64,000 bases of DNA from Leptofilum sp965223525 (GTDB taxonomy: Bacteria; Chloroflexota; Anaerolineae; Promineifilales; Promineifilaceae), in NCBI RefSeq assembly GCF_965223525.1, contig NZ_CBDCWX010000005.1:1984001-2048000 (forward strand). The letters run 5' to 3'. Position numbers and translations under genes: made by a program. This document shows positions 16,790 through 25,919 of the stretch, piece after piece. How positions within the stretch are numbered: the stretch's first letter is position 1; every line of letters starts with the position of its first letter. The notes under the pieces were generated by a model. That model worked only from the letters and a program-made list of their open reading frames with translations, did not search any database and had not been told where the DNA came from.

Positions 16790-16859
16790 GCTCAATTACT
16801 GAATTACCCAATTACTCAATTACAATCGCGTAATTAAGTAATTAGGTAATTGGGTAATT
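16790..16859. repeat. AATTAC word hairpin between ddl and ftsQ
   Basis: The perfect 14-bp arms AATTACCCAATTAC (16802-16815) and GTAATTGGGTAATT (16846-16859) sit in an array of CAATTACTCAATTAC / GTAATTAAGTAATTAG words. It has the same architecture as the GGTAATC arrays but a different word. Confidence 0.7.
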
Positions 16860-17970
16860 ATTCCAAACTCTTTTTGAGTTGTTCCTTTTCTTCATGCCGC
16901 TCAATGGCTAATTCAATTAACTTGTCTAGCAGTTGGCTGTAAGGCAGGCCAGTGGCTTCCCACAGCTTGGGATACATGGAAATTTGGGTGAAGCCGGGTA
17001 TGGTGTTGATTTCGTTCAGGTAGAAACGGCCGTTCGCCACATCCAACAATAAATCCACCCGACCCAACCCGGCGCAATCAATTGCTTTGTAGGCTTGGAC
17101 GGCCAAACGGCGCACATCGTCACTTTGTTCTTGGGTCAAATCGGCCGGAATAATCAGTTCCGAATCATCGCTGACGTATTTGGCCACGTAGTCGTAAAAT
17201 TCGCGGCGGGGGCGCACTTCGCCCACCACGCTGGCAACCGGTTCGTCGTTGCCCAGCACAGAGACTTCCAGTTCACGCACGTTTGCGCTTTGCTCCACCA
17301 CAATGCGGCGGTCGTAGCTGGCGGCTTCGTCCAGGCCCGCTTGCAGATCTTCCCGATTGTTGCATTTGCAAATGCCCACGCTGGAGCCGAGATTAGCTGG
17401 CTTGGTGAAGACCGGGTAGACCAAAATTGCCTCGATCTGCTCGATGATTTTGTACGGCCGTTTGTGCCATTCACTACTTCGCACCAGCAGCCAGGGCAAG
17501 ACAGGCAGTCCGCTGGCGGTCATTACCTGCTTGAAGATGGCTTTGTCCATACCCACGGCCGAACCAACCACACCAGCCCCCACGTAGGGCAAATTTGCCA
17601 GCTCCAGCAAACCTTGCACCGTGCCATCTTCACCATAGGGGCCGTGCAGCACCGGGAAAATGACATCGAGTTGGGAAACGCTAGTTATCCCCACGTTCTC
17701 ACCTTCATTGAGCTGCATCAGCCCCGTTGCTTGTGGGTCTGGCAGCAGGGTGGCGGGGCGACTGCTGTTTTTGCCTTCCGTCAGTGTGCCAACCACATCG
17801 CCCGTGAGCCAACGGCCGTTCTTGTCAATGCCAATTGGAATCACATCATACTTATCCGGGTTCAAGGCGCGCATCACCGACTGCGCCGAGTTGAGCGACA
17901 CCTCGTGCTCGCCCGACCGACCGCCGAAAATAACACCGACCCGTAGTTTTTGTTTCCCGTTTTCGTTCAT
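16858..17970 (-). CDS. ddl: D-alanine--D-alanine ligase
   Basis: 370 residues, an ATP-grasp enzyme joining two D-Ala for the peptidoglycan stem peptide. It shows GVIFGGRSGEHEVSLNSA at the N-terminus and VFPVLHGPYGEDGTVQGLLE near 110. It also has VFTKPANLGSSVGI near 190 and the C-terminal metal-binding GRVDLLLD...FYLNEINTIPGFT. Length is normal for the VanA/Ddl superfamily. It lies downstream of murB (44-bp gap) and upstream of ftsQ, the common dcw position. In the gap to murB there is an array sharing about 25 bases with the one before murD. Confidence 0.95.
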   Translation of the reverse strand: MNENGKQKLRVGVIFGGRSGEHEVSLNSAQSVMRALNPDKYDVIPIGIDKNGRWLTGDVVGTLTEGKNSSRPATLLPDPQATGLMQLNEGENVGITSVSQLDVIFPVLHGPYGEDGTVQGLLELANLPYVGAGVVGSAVGMDKAIFKQVMTASGLPVLPWLLVRSSEWHKRPYKIIEQIEAILVYPVFTKPANLGSSVGICKCNNREDLQAGLDEAASYDRRIVVEQSANVRELEVSVLGNDEPVASVVGEVRPRREFYDYVAKYVSDDSELIIPADLTQEQSDDVRRLAVQAYKAIDCAGLGRVDLLLDVANGRFYLNEINTIPGFTQISMYPKLWEATGLPYSQLLDKLIELAIERHEEKEQLKKSLE

Positions 17971-17973
17971 AAA

Positions 17974-18034
17974 AATTATGAATTAGGAAGGATGAATTAT
18001 GAAAGGCTAACCATTTACAATTCACCATTAACCA
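17974..18034. repeat. GAATTAGGA / CCATTAACC word array between murB and ddl
   Basis: ATGAATTAGGAAGGATGAAT followed by TATGAAA is nearly identical to the array at 23431-23452 between murD and ftsW, with one base changed. It is followed by AACCATTTACAATTCACCATTAACC, the complement of the GGTTAAT words at 6367-6410. It forms weaker hairpins than the other arrays. Confidence 0.5.
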
Positions 18035-18991
18035 TTATTCGAACTCCCAATCACCAACCAATTCCACTTCCAGTTCCAATTCCACACCAAACTGCTCGCG
18101 GACGCTGTTCCACGCTTCAGCGATGAGGCTGCGAATATCTTCGGCGGTGGCGTTGCCATCGTTGACAAAAAAGTTGGCGTGTTTTTCAGAAATGTGTGCG
18201 CCGCCGACGCTGAATCCTTTGAGTCCGGCGGCGTCAATCAAATAGCCAGCGTAATAATTTTCTGGATTCTTGAACATTGAACCGACGGTTGCCCCACCGG
18301 GCTGCGTTTGCTTACGGTGTGCCGTAAAACCATCGGCGCGGGCGATGAGCACGTCCACTGGCTCTGGCGTTAGCTCCAGTTCGGCACTAAGCACTACCCG
18401 GCGAGACAAATCGCGCCCCTGCTCCTGCTTGAGGACGCTGTCGCGGTAAGCGTAGTTCATTTCGTTGTTGCTGTAGATGCGCTGCCCACGACCTGGTTCC
18501 CAAATAACGGCCGCTCGCAACTGGCTGTTCATGTCGGAACCGTGTGCGCCGGAGTTGCCCACAACTGCGCCACCAACCGTGCCGGGGACGCCGATGGCCC
18601 ACTCCAAGCCACCCAGTCCTTTGCCAATGCATTGCCGTGCCAATGAAGACAAATTCATGCCCGATTCCACGGTGCAGATGACACCAGCCCCGGTGTGGCG
18701 GAAGTTAAGCGCCTTGGCTTTGTTCATGATGACCAGCCCGCCCACGCCGTAATCGGAGACGAGAATATTGGAACCGCCGCCCAGCAGGGTGTAGGGAATG
18801 CGCTTTTGGTAGGCAATGGTCACGGCCGTTTCCAACTCCGCCGCACTGTTCACTACCAAAAATAGCTGGGCTTCGCCACCCACCCGCGCCGAGGTGTACC
18901 GCGCCAAAGGCTCATCTAGCTTGAGCCGATCGGCAAAGGCTGCCTGTAACTCCTGAATTGCCGATACCCGAATTGAGGTTCTCACGCTCAT
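18035..18991 (-). CDS. murB: UDP-N-acetylenolpyruvoylglucosamine reductase MurB
   Basis: 318 residues. The FAD-binding domain has YTLLGGGSNILVSDYGVGGLV near 65, then GLGGLEWAIGVPGTVGGAVVGNSGAHG near 130. The second domain shows GATVGSMFKNPENYYAGYLID (catalytic Ser) and GGAHISEKHANFFVN, matching type II MurB. It reduces enolpyruvyl-UDP-GlcNAc to UDP-MurNAc using NADPH. Its ATG overlaps the murC stop by four bases (ATGA), so the two are translationally coupled. Confidence 0.96.
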   Translation of the reverse strand: MSVRTSIRVSAIQELQAAFADRLKLDEPLARYTSARVGGEAQLFLVVNSAAELETAVTIAYQKRIPYTLLGGGSNILVSDYGVGGLVIMNKAKALNFRHTGAGVICTVESGMNLSSLARQCIGKGLGGLEWAIGVPGTVGGAVVGNSGAHGSDMNSQLRAAVIWEPGRGQRIYSNNEMNYAYRDSVLKQEQGRDLSRRVVLSAELELTPEPVDVLIARADGFTAHRKQTQPGGATVGSMFKNPENYYAGYLIDAAGLKGFSVGGAHISEKHANFFVNDGNATAEDIRSLIAEAWNSVREQFGVELELEVELVGDWEFE

Positions 18992-20436
18992 ACATCACTC
19001 CACAGTTGAATGCCCGCTAAAACTTGCTGGGCCACCTGGTTGCCGTCGCCTGCGCCCAGCGTTAAAACCACGTCATGCGGCCGTACCCGGTCTAAAATAT
19101 ATTTCGCCGCGTCATCCAGGTCGGGGATGTGTACGGCGGATGGGTGATTCATTGTTTCTAGCACAACGGCCGTATCCAATCCCAGCGAATCTGTTTCCCG
19201 ACTTTTGTAAATATCTAGCGCCACCACCTTGTCTGCCTCGGTAAAGCAAGTGGCAAATTTGTCCAGCAGCAGCTTAGTGCGGCTAAAGGTGTGGGGCTGC
19301 CACACCGCCCACAGGCGGCGTCCGGGGTAACGCTGCCGCGCTGCCTTAAGCGTCACGGCAATTTCGGTGGGGTGGTGGGCGTAATCATCAATGATGGTCA
19401 CGTTGCCCATCTCGCCAATCAGTTCAAAGCGGCGGTTGACTCCGCTAAAGCTGGCCAGCGCAGCCCGAATGACGTTGAAGTCAACGCCCAAATCAGTGGC
19501 CACGATGATGGCGGCCAGGGCGTTGAGGACGTTGTGTTCGCCTGGTAAGCGCAGCCGCGCCAGACCAATCATTTCCCCTTCGCTTTCTACCAAAAAGTCA
19601 GTGCCGCCAAGCTGATTGGGGCGCAAATCCAGTGCCAAATAATCTGCTGTGGGCTGTTTGCCTTCGGCGTTGCCCAGCGCGTAGGTGCTAATTTGCACCT
19701 CGTTCAGGGCGAGGTTTTGTAGCAAGACGGCCGTTTCCTCATCCGTCGCGCAGGCAATCAAATGGCCACTCTCTGGCAGCAGCTTGGCAAATTGGGCAAA
19801 GGCGTCCCGGTAGCTTTCCTCGCTGGGGAAGATATCCGGGTGGTCATGCTCAATGTTGGTGATGATGGCCATCTCTGGCTTGAGACCAAGGAACATGTGG
19901 TCGTACTCGTCGGCTTCCACCACAAAGTAGTCGCCTTCGCCGAAACGGCCGTTGCCCTCCAGCGACGGCAAAATGCCCCCCACAATCACCGTCGGGTCTA
20001 GCTCCGCTTCCATCAGGATGTGGGCAATCAGGCCAGTCGTGGTTGTTTTGCCGTGGGTTCCCGCAATGGCAATGCCAATCCGGTCAGCCATCAGACGCCC
20101 CAAAAAGTCAGAACGCTTCATCACCGGAATGTTGGCCTTGCGGGCGGCCTGAACTTCTGGGTTCTCTTCTGGAATGGCGGAAGAGATGACCAGCAGCTCA
20201 GCTCCGGCAATGTTGGCGGCAGCGTGGCCTTGGTAAATCGTTGCGCCTTCGTTAGCTAAAGCGGCCGTACTCTCATTTGCCTGCATGTCAGAGCCAGAAA
20301 CGGTAAAACCGCGCCCCAGCAACACTTTGGCAATCGCGGAAATCCCCGACCCGCCAATGCCGATCAGGTGAATGTGCATATTTGGCTGCAATGGTAACTG
20401 TTCTTCGCTCATCTCTAAAAACAAATCCTGAATCAC
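18988..20436 (-). CDS. murC: UDP-N-acetylmuramate--L-alanine ligase MurC
   Basis: 482 residues. The N-terminal Rossmann motif MHIHLIGIGGSGISAIAKVL binds the UDP-sugar, the P-loop is IAIAGTHGKTTTTGLIAH near 118, and the C-terminal ligase domain includes DDYAHHPTEI. MurC adds the first amino acid to UDP-MurNAc. I keep the GTG start at 20436, which has GGAAG at good spacing. An ATG nine codons later (20412) is an alternative. It overlaps murB by four bases and follows the cvpA-like gene after a G/C-rich palindrome. Confidence 0.96.
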   Translation of the reverse strand: MIQDLFLEMSEEQLPLQPNMHIHLIGIGGSGISAIAKVLLGRGFTVSGSDMQANESTAALANEGATIYQGHAAANIAGAELLVISSAIPEENPEVQAARKANIPVMKRSDFLGRLMADRIGIAIAGTHGKTTTTGLIAHILMEAELDPTVIVGGILPSLEGNGRFGEGDYFVVEADEYDHMFLGLKPEMAIITNIEHDHPDIFPSEESYRDAFAQFAKLLPESGHLIACATDEETAVLLQNLALNEVQISTYALGNAEGKQPTADYLALDLRPNQLGGTDFLVESEGEMIGLARLRLPGEHNVLNALAAIIVATDLGVDFNVIRAALASFSGVNRRFELIGEMGNVTIIDDYAHHPTEIAVTLKAARQRYPGRRLWAVWQPHTFSRTKLLLDKFATCFTEADKVVALDIYKSRETDSLGLDTAVVLETMNHPSAVHIPDLDDAAKYILDRVRPHDVVLTLGAGDGNQVAQQVLAGIQLWSDV

Positions 20437-20460
20437 AACTAAACTTCCTGCCCCCTCCCT

Positions 20461-20485
20461 AGCCCTCCCCCAGCGGGGGAGGGCT
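20461..20485. repeat. G/C-rich palindrome between the cvpA-like gene and murC
   Basis: AGCCCTCCCCC (20461-20471) and GGGGGAGGGCT (20475-20485) form a perfect 11-bp stem with a three-base loop, preceded by CCCCCTCCCT. It resembles REP-like palindromes. A related C-run/G-run palindrome sits inside the SARP gene at 57298-57328. Confidence 0.65.
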
Positions 20486-21063
20486 TAAATCATCACAATA
20501 ATCACAAACAAAAAGACAATCACCACCAAAAACGGCAGGTACGGTTCCAGCAGCGGCAGCGGCAGACGTGTCATCAGCGTGCCTAATTCGCCAGCAACGT
20601 TTGGGCGCACCAATACTGCCGGATCAAAAGGATAGAATTCGTTATCCAGCAGCCGAATCCATTGGCCAGGGGCCTGAATGCGGTACTCTAAAAATGACCA
20701 GAGCGAGCCGATAATCAGATAGCCATTCAGCGCACCCACAATGAGCCCCAGCAGCTTGTCTTGGAATGTGTCTCGCACCCGCAGCCGTTCGCCAAAGCGT
20801 GACCCGGCAAAAGCGGGCCCCTGGTAGCTAAAAAATGCAATCAATAAATGCAAAATTGCTAAATAGTAAAATCGCTGCCGCTCTGGTGGAATGGCACCAC
20901 CTGAGGGGACAATGCCCAAAAAGAGATTGCCAAATTGATTAATGGCAAATAACGACAAAATGAGACCAGAGGTGGCGATGACCTCTCGTGTCCAGCCTCG
21001 CAGCGAACCAATGATGGCAAAAAATAAAATCATTAACCAAAAAAGTGAGCCTAAACTCAGCAT
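20485..21063 (-). CDS. CvpA-family integral membrane protein
   Basis: 192 residues with about four membrane segments (about 8-25, 30-50, 65-82, 105-125) and a hydrophobic C-terminal helix (about 170-190). The start LFWLMILFFAIIGSLRGWTREVIAT matches the CvpA pattern of a first helix followed by 'G..RG..rE'. CvpA proteins are needed for colicin V export in Escherichia coli and affect envelope integrity elsewhere; the mechanism is unknown. Its insertion between murG and murC is not standard for dcw clusters and suggests a wall-related role here. Only 4 bp separate it from murG. Confidence 0.7.
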   Translation of the reverse strand: MLSLGSLFWLMILFFAIIGSLRGWTREVIATSGLILSLFAINQFGNLFLGIVPSGGAIPPERQRFYYLAILHLLIAFFSYQGPAFAGSRFGERLRVRDTFQDKLLGLIVGALNGYLIIGSLWSFLEYRIQAPGQWIRLLDNEFYPFDPAVLVRPNVAGELGTLMTRLPLPLLEPYLPFLVVIVFLFVIIVMI

Positions 21064-21067
21064 CTTC

Positions 21068-22186
21068 TCACTCCTTCCCGCTCGTTTTGGCCACAGATTC
21101 GATGAGCACCGCCAAATTTTCTGCGCCGTTGGGTACGTCCAATTCGCGGGCGGCTTGGTGCATCTGAGCCAATTTGTCTGGGTCTGCCAACAAGTCTTGG
21201 ATAGTTGGCAGGAGTTTTTCGTTTAGCGTTTCATCGGTGAGCTGTACGGCCGTACCGCTATCACACAAATAATCTGCATTTACCTTTTGATAGCGCCAGG
21301 CCCAGGCCAGCGGCACCAAAATGGACGGCAGGCCAAAGGCAGGGCTTTCACCCAACATGCTGGCTCCGGCGCGCGCCACCACCAAGTCGGCGGCGCGAAA
21401 AGCGTGACCCATCCTGTCGTGCAGGTAAGGGTACGGCCGATAAAATTCGTGCAGTGCTTTGGGCAGTTTTTTGGCGTTCCTGTCCACCTCGTCCCAGGTA
21501 AACGTGCCGCTGATGTGAATGATCTGCACTATTTGCAGCAGCTCTGGCAAAATACTCATCAAGGCGCGATTGATGGCCTGCGCCCCACGGCTGCCACCAA
21601 ACACCATCAGGGTGGGGCGACCAGGCTGCAAATCGAAGCTGGCCAATGCGTCTTCCAGACTCAAATCGGCAGCGGCACGCAGTTCGGGGCGCACCGGGTA
21701 GCCCGTCACGACTAGCTTATCGGCAGGTACAAATTGGGCGGAGCCTTTGGTGGTGGCTCCCACTTTTTCTGCATACCGCAGCGAAAACTGTATTGATTGC
21801 CCAGGTTCCACATCGGGCAAATAGATGACGATAGGTACGCCCAGCCAGCGGCAAGCGAGGGTAAACGGAAAGGCCATGTAGCCTCCGGTCATGAACATGA
21901 CATCGGGGCGGAAGCGGCGCACTATTTGCCAGGCCTTGCCCACGCTGAGCAGGAGCTTGCTGCCGTTGATCAGCTTACGGTGTAGCGGTACGCCAGCTAT
22001 CGCCCCACCTACGATGGTTTCTAGCCGAATGCCTGCTCTGGGGACTAATGTTTGTTCCATTTCACCTTTTGTGCCCACCCAGAGAATGTTTTCTGTGGGC
22101 AAGCCTCTGTTGCGTAGTGCGGTAGCGGCTGCCAGAGCGGGGTAGATGCCGCCGCCAGTGCCGCCAGCGCAGATGAGTACGCGCAT
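21068..22186 (-). CDS. murG: MurG, lipid II-forming GlcNAc transferase
   Basis: 372 residues, GT-B fold. The N-terminal glycine loop ICAGGTGGGIYPALAAATAL is diagnostic. The second domain has LMVFGGSRGAQAINRAL near 195 and AADLVVARAGASMLGESPAFGLPSILVPL near 275, which bind UDP-GlcNAc. MurG converts lipid I to lipid II on the inner face of the membrane. Only one base separates its ATG from the ftsW stop (TAAAATG), so both are one operon. Confidence 0.96.
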   Translation of the reverse strand: MRVLICAGGTGGGIYPALAAATALRNRGLPTENILWVGTKGEMEQTLVPRAGIRLETIVGGAIAGVPLHRKLINGSKLLLSVGKAWQIVRRFRPDVMFMTGGYMAFPFTLACRWLGVPIVIYLPDVEPGQSIQFSLRYAEKVGATTKGSAQFVPADKLVVTGYPVRPELRAAADLSLEDALASFDLQPGRPTLMVFGGSRGAQAINRALMSILPELLQIVQIIHISGTFTWDEVDRNAKKLPKALHEFYRPYPYLHDRMGHAFRAADLVVARAGASMLGESPAFGLPSILVPLAWAWRYQKVNADYLCDSGTAVQLTDETLNEKLLPTIQDLLADPDKLAQMHQAARELDVPNGAENLAVLIESVAKTSGKE

Positions 22187-22187
22187 T

Positions 22188-23411
22188 TTAGAACCTGTCT
22201 GTGGCGGACGGCCGTCTGCTCCGCCGTGTGTTTCTTTTTGATTTTCGCCGTGTGCCGCCGTTGCCTTGCGGCCGTTTTTGCAAAGCTAAATCCCGCGAAA
22301 TGTTGAGCAAGATGCCTGCCCCCACCATGGTGATGGCTAGCGAAGTGCCACCGTAGCTCAAGAAGGGCAGGGGGATGCCGGTAAAGGGAATAACGGCCGT
22401 AATCACCGCAATGTTGATAAATGCCTGGAATACAATCCAGCAGGTGATGCCTAGTGCTAATAATGAGCCGAAACTGTCGCGGGCGCGCACGGCGGTTCGC
22501 AAGCCCCGCCATACAAACATGCCCAGCAGCACAATGACCAGCAGCGTTCCCGCCAGGCCAAGCTCCTCGCCCAGGATGGCAAACACGCCATCCGTGTGGG
22601 CAAAGGGCAGCGGGCCAAACTTTTGGGTGCTCTCACCCAAGCCCACGCCAAAAATGCCGCCGCGTCCCAGGGCGATGAGTGATTGCTGCACATGCCAGCT
22701 TGCCTGCGCTGGGTCAGAGAGTGCTTGCGTGTAGGCATCCACGCGAGCCTGGGCGTGAGGCAGCGTGTTAATCAATACCAAAAAGACCGATCCGCCGAGC
22801 AAACCGGCCAAAGCAAACTGCCGCCAATCGGCTCCCGCCACAAAAAAGAGGGTAAAGCTGACCAGGGCAATCAGCCCGGCGGTGCTGAGGTCTGGCTGGC
22901 GCACAATCAGAGCGGAGACCACGCCCACAATTACTGAGAACGGCAGCAGGCCGTAGGTGAGCATCTTGATGCGGTCGCCTTTGCTAGAGAGCCAGTGGGC
23001 GATGTAAATAATCATGGCCAACTTGGCAATTTCAGACGGTTGGTAAGAGTCGTTGTACAAACCACGCTGTGCACCGAGGTCGGAAACGGCCGTAAAAAAC
23101 AAAACAAAGAGCAGCCCGGCCAGCGTCAATCCCAAAAATGGCACCGAAAAGCGTCGCAAAATGTGGTAGTCAAACTGCATCACGCCGACAATCGCTACAA
23201 ATCCCAGCCCCAGCGCCATAAATTGCCGCCGAAAATAGTAGGTGGCATCATCCTGAAAGCGCAAGCCGTAATCGAAGGTGGTGCTGTACACCATCAGCAT
23301 GCCCAACACCAGCATTCCGGCAATGGAAAGCAGCAGCCAGTAATCAAACCGGAAGCGCAAAACCGGATTCACGCGAACAGTTCTTTTGCGGACGATGTTT
23401 ACTGTGGTCAT
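22188..23411 (-). CDS. ftsW: FtsW, SEDS-family peptidoglycan glycosyltransferase
   Basis: 407 residues, about ten membrane helices after a basic N-terminus (RKRTVRVNP). Motifs of SEDS proteins are visible: VYSTTFDYG after helix 1, YQPSEIAKLAMIIYIA near 145, the RQPDLSTA loop near 195, the long extracellular loop, GLGESTQKFGPLPFAHTDGVFAILGEELG near 280, and IPLPFLSYGGTSL near 350. FtsW polymerises lipid II at the septum with its partner FtsI. The tail is rich in Arg/Lys (RRKSKRNTRRSRR). Confidence 0.95.
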   Translation of the reverse strand: MTTVNIVRKRTVRVNPVLRFRFDYWLLLSIAGMLVLGMLMVYSTTFDYGLRFQDDATYYFRRQFMALGLGFVAIVGVMQFDYHILRRFSVPFLGLTLAGLLFVLFFTAVSDLGAQRGLYNDSYQPSEIAKLAMIIYIAHWLSSKGDRIKMLTYGLLPFSVIVGVVSALIVRQPDLSTAGLIALVSFTLFFVAGADWRQFALAGLLGGSVFLVLINTLPHAQARVDAYTQALSDPAQASWHVQQSLIALGRGGIFGVGLGESTQKFGPLPFAHTDGVFAILGEELGLAGTLLVIVLLGMFVWRGLRTAVRARDSFGSLLALGITCWIVFQAFINIAVITAVIPFTGIPLPFLSYGGTSLAITMVGAGILLNISRDLALQKRPQGNGGTRRKSKRNTRRSRRPSATDRF

Positions 23412-23430
23412 AGATACCTTTTGGAATTAT

Positions 23431-23482
23431 GAATTAGGAGGGATGAATTATGAAAAGTGCCATAATTCTTAATTCCTAATTC
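23431..23482. repeat. GAATTAGGA word hairpin between murD and ftsW
   Basis: The arm 23431-23452 (GAATTAGGAGGGATGAATTA plus TG) pairs with 23461-23482, with only a few mismatches over 22 bp. The forward arm recurs at 17980-18005. Confidence 0.7.
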
Positions 23483-23492
23483 TTAATTTTCT

Positions 23493-24839
23493 TTACAATT
23501 CATTCACCAACTGCCGGAACAGTTCTCCTCGCTCGGCAAAATTGTCAAAGGCGTCGAAGCTGGTGCCGCCGGGGGAAAGGAGGACGATGTCGTTGGATAC
23601 GGCCGTTTCCACTGCCACCTCCACCGCTTCTTCCATCGTGTTCACTTTTACAAAATCTGCCTGTTGCTCTGTTAACTTCTTAGCCAGCAAATCTGCCAAT
23701 TCACCAAACAAAATAACCGATATTGTTTGCTGCGGCACTGCTTCGGCCCAGGCATCCCATTCCATTGCTTTGTCCTGGCCGCCTGCCAGCAGGATGATCG
23801 GTTCCGAGAAGGCTTGCAGTGCTGCCAAAGATCGCTCCGGCGCGGTAGCGATGGAGTCGTTGATCCACTGGACGCCGTTCCGGGTGCGTACCAGCTCCAG
23901 CCGATGCTCTACGCCCGTGAAGGTGCGGATGGCCTGAGCAATCGCCTCTGCCGGGATACCCGCCGAGTCGGCCAGGGTAGTAGCGGCCAGGACGTTGAGC
24001 AGATTGTGGCGACCGCGTAGCTGTACTTCGTTTACGTGGCAAATCTCTTTCTCTGCGCCGTTGCGGATGACGATACGGCCGTTCCGAATCATCGCACCCT
24101 CAGAAACCTCATTGCTCAGGCTGAACAGCCGCAGCTGCCCCTGCACAATCGCGCTCAACGCCAACGAACCGGGGTCATCGGCACACAGGACAGCAATGTC
24201 GTCGGCCGTTTGGTGGCGCAAAATGTTTGCTTTGGCGTTGGTGTATGCTTTCATCGTCTTGTGCCTGTCCAGATGGTTGGGCGTAATGTTTAGCACCGTG
24301 GCAATGTGCGGGCTGCGATCCCAAATTTCTAGCTGGAAGCTGGAAAGCTCCTGCACCACCACGTCGTCTGCTTCCATCTTGTGCAGATCGGCGATGAGCG
24401 GTTGGCCAATGTTGCCGCCCACCCAAGTGCGCCGTCCAGCGATTTGGCTCATTACGCCCGTGAGGGCCGTGGTGGTGGTTTTGCCTGCCGAGCCTGTAAT
24501 GCCGATAACGGCCGTTGGCGTCCGCTTGCTAAATTCCAAAGAATCATTGGTAATTGGGATGCCACGGGCTTGAGCCGCCTGCACCAGCGGTGTCTCCAGC
24601 GGCACGCCACCACTCACAGCTAAAATGTCACTTTCGTCTACAAGTTCCATCGGATGTTCTCGCAATACATACCGGATATTCAGGTCACTCAATTCATCCA
24701 AAATATCCCGCAGTTTTTCAGGTGAGCGCAAATCGGTAATGGTTACTGCTGCGCCTGCACCAACGGCAAACCGAGCCAGCGCCTTGCCCTGCCGCGCCAA
24801 TCCCAAAATGAGTAGTCGTTTGCCATAGAAATTGTCCAT
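23493..24839 (-). CDS. murD: UDP-N-acetylmuramoylalanine--D-glutamate ligase MurD
   Basis: 448 residues. It has the N-terminal Rossmann-like domain (LLILGLARQGKALARFAVGAGA), the P-loop VIGITGSAGKTTTTALTGV near 115, the central domain with ITPNHLDRHKTMKAYTNAKANI near 185, and the C-terminal domain with NDSIATAPERSLAALQAF near 310. MurD adds D-Glu to UDP-MurNAc-L-Ala. Gaps on both sides carry word-array hairpins. Confidence 0.95.
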   Translation of the reverse strand: MDNFYGKRLLILGLARQGKALARFAVGAGAAVTITDLRSPEKLRDILDELSDLNIRYVLREHPMELVDESDILAVSGGVPLETPLVQAAQARGIPITNDSLEFSKRTPTAVIGITGSAGKTTTTALTGVMSQIAGRRTWVGGNIGQPLIADLHKMEADDVVVQELSSFQLEIWDRSPHIATVLNITPNHLDRHKTMKAYTNAKANILRHQTADDIAVLCADDPGSLALSAIVQGQLRLFSLSNEVSEGAMIRNGRIVIRNGAEKEICHVNEVQLRGRHNLLNVLAATTLADSAGIPAEAIAQAIRTFTGVEHRLELVRTRNGVQWINDSIATAPERSLAALQAFSEPIILLAGGQDKAMEWDAWAEAVPQQTISVILFGELADLLAKKLTEQQADFVKVNTMEEAVEVAVETAVSNDIVLLSPGGTSFDAFDNFAERGELFRQLVNEL

Positions 24840-24843
24840 TTTT

Positions 24844-24923
24844 CGGTAATCCGTAATCAGTATTCGGTAATCGGTTTTGTGTAATCGTTTACCGATTATT
24901 GATTACCGTTCACCGATTACTGA
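24844..24923. repeat. GGTAATC word array between mraY and murD
   Basis: The forward words CGGTAATCCGTAATCAG and CGGTAATCGG (24844-24874) face the reverse words ACCGATTATTGATTACCG and CACCGATTACTGA (24891-24923). This is the longest of the GGTAATC arrays and fills nearly the whole gap. Confidence 0.7.
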
Positions 24924-24926
24924 AAC

Positions 24927-25919
24927 CTAAACTTGCGCTAGTGCAATGCCAATCATTGCGCTTAACATGCCAATGAGCCACCAACGCTGCACAATTTGTG
25001 TTTCGCTCCAGCCAATGGCTTCAAAATGATGGTGCAACGGTGCCATCTTAAATAACCGCTTGCCGCTAGTGGCCTTGAAATAAAGCACCTGGAGCGTGCT
25101 GGAAAGTAGCGTTGCCAGCGGCACAATGGCGATGACAGGCAGGATGAGCCATTGGTTGGTCATTAGAGCCACCACGCCCAGTGCGCCGCCGAGCGCCTGT
25201 GAACCCACATCTCCCATAAACATCTGGGCGGGGTGGGCGTTGAACCACAAAAAAGCAAAGCAGGCACCCACAGTGATAAAGCAAAATATCACCAAAAATT
25301 GCTGATCGCGCAGCAGGGCGATGATGCCGTAGGCGGCAAAAGCAGTAGCGGCGATGATGCCCGCCAGCCCGTCCAGCCCGTCAGTAATGTTGACGGCGTT
25401 GGCGGTGCCGGCAATGATGATGACCGCAATGGGGATGTATAGGATGCCGATATCTAGCAAAAGCGGTACGGTAGGCACTGCTACCCAGCCGTGTCCATCA
25501 TTGACTAGCCAGTAGAGTACGGCCGTTGCCGCCAACGCAATCCCCAACTGAAACCAAATCTTTACGCGGGCGCGCATCCCTTTTTCACCGTGCGGACGGG
25601 GATGAATGCCTAAATAGTCATCAATGCCGCCCAAAATGGCGTAGGCGACCATGACGCCCAGCGGAATAATCGCACTTTCAGCAATCTCCAAATCCTGCAC
25701 AATTTGCACAATGTTTACCAGAATGCTGATGATAAGTGTCCAACCGATGATGAGAACGCCGCCCATTGTTGGGGTACCCATTTTTGTCATATGGGTGTTT
25801 GGGCCATCAATGCGAATTTGCGCGCCCAATTTAAAACGGCGCATCAGTTCAACCAGCGGGCTGCCCCAAATGACAGCCATCAAAAAGGTAACGCCACCAA
25901 CTGCCAGTGCAAAGGACAT
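24927..25919 (-). CDS. mraY: MraY, phospho-MurNAc-pentapeptide translocase
   Basis: 330 residues, about ten membrane helices. It shows GPNTHMTKMGTPTMGGVLII near 40-58, GGIDDYLGIHPRPHGEKGMRARVK near 97-120 (with the catalytic Asp pair), NAVNITDGLDGLAG near 185 and APLHHHFEAIGWSETQIVQRWW near 290. MraY attaches phospho-MurNAc-pentapeptide to undecaprenyl phosphate to give lipid I. Its ATG overlaps the murF stop by one base (TAATG), so they are coupled. Confidence 0.97.
   Translation of the reverse strand: MSFALAVGGVTFLMAVIWGSPLVELMRRFKLGAQIRIDGPNTHMTKMGTPTMGGVLIIGWTLIISILVNIVQIVQDLEIAESAIIPLGVMVAYAILGGIDDYLGIHPRPHGEKGMRARVKIWFQLGIALAATAVLYWLVNDGHGWVAVPTVPLLLDIGILYIPIAVIIIAGTANAVNITDGLDGLAGIIAATAFAAYGIIALLRDQQFLVIFCFITVGACFAFLWFNAHPAQMFMGDVGSQALGGALGVVALMTNQWLILPVIAIVPLATLLSSTLQVLYFKATSGKRLFKMAPLHHHFEAIGWSETQIVQRWWLIGMLSAMIGIALAQV

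Noticed and set aside
17095..17946. Long plus-strand open frame (283 codons) opposite ddl
   Set aside because: It is a shadow of ddl codon usage: no ribosome-binding site, no recognisable domain, His/Gln-rich translation. Many similar antisense frames lie opposite the dcw genes.
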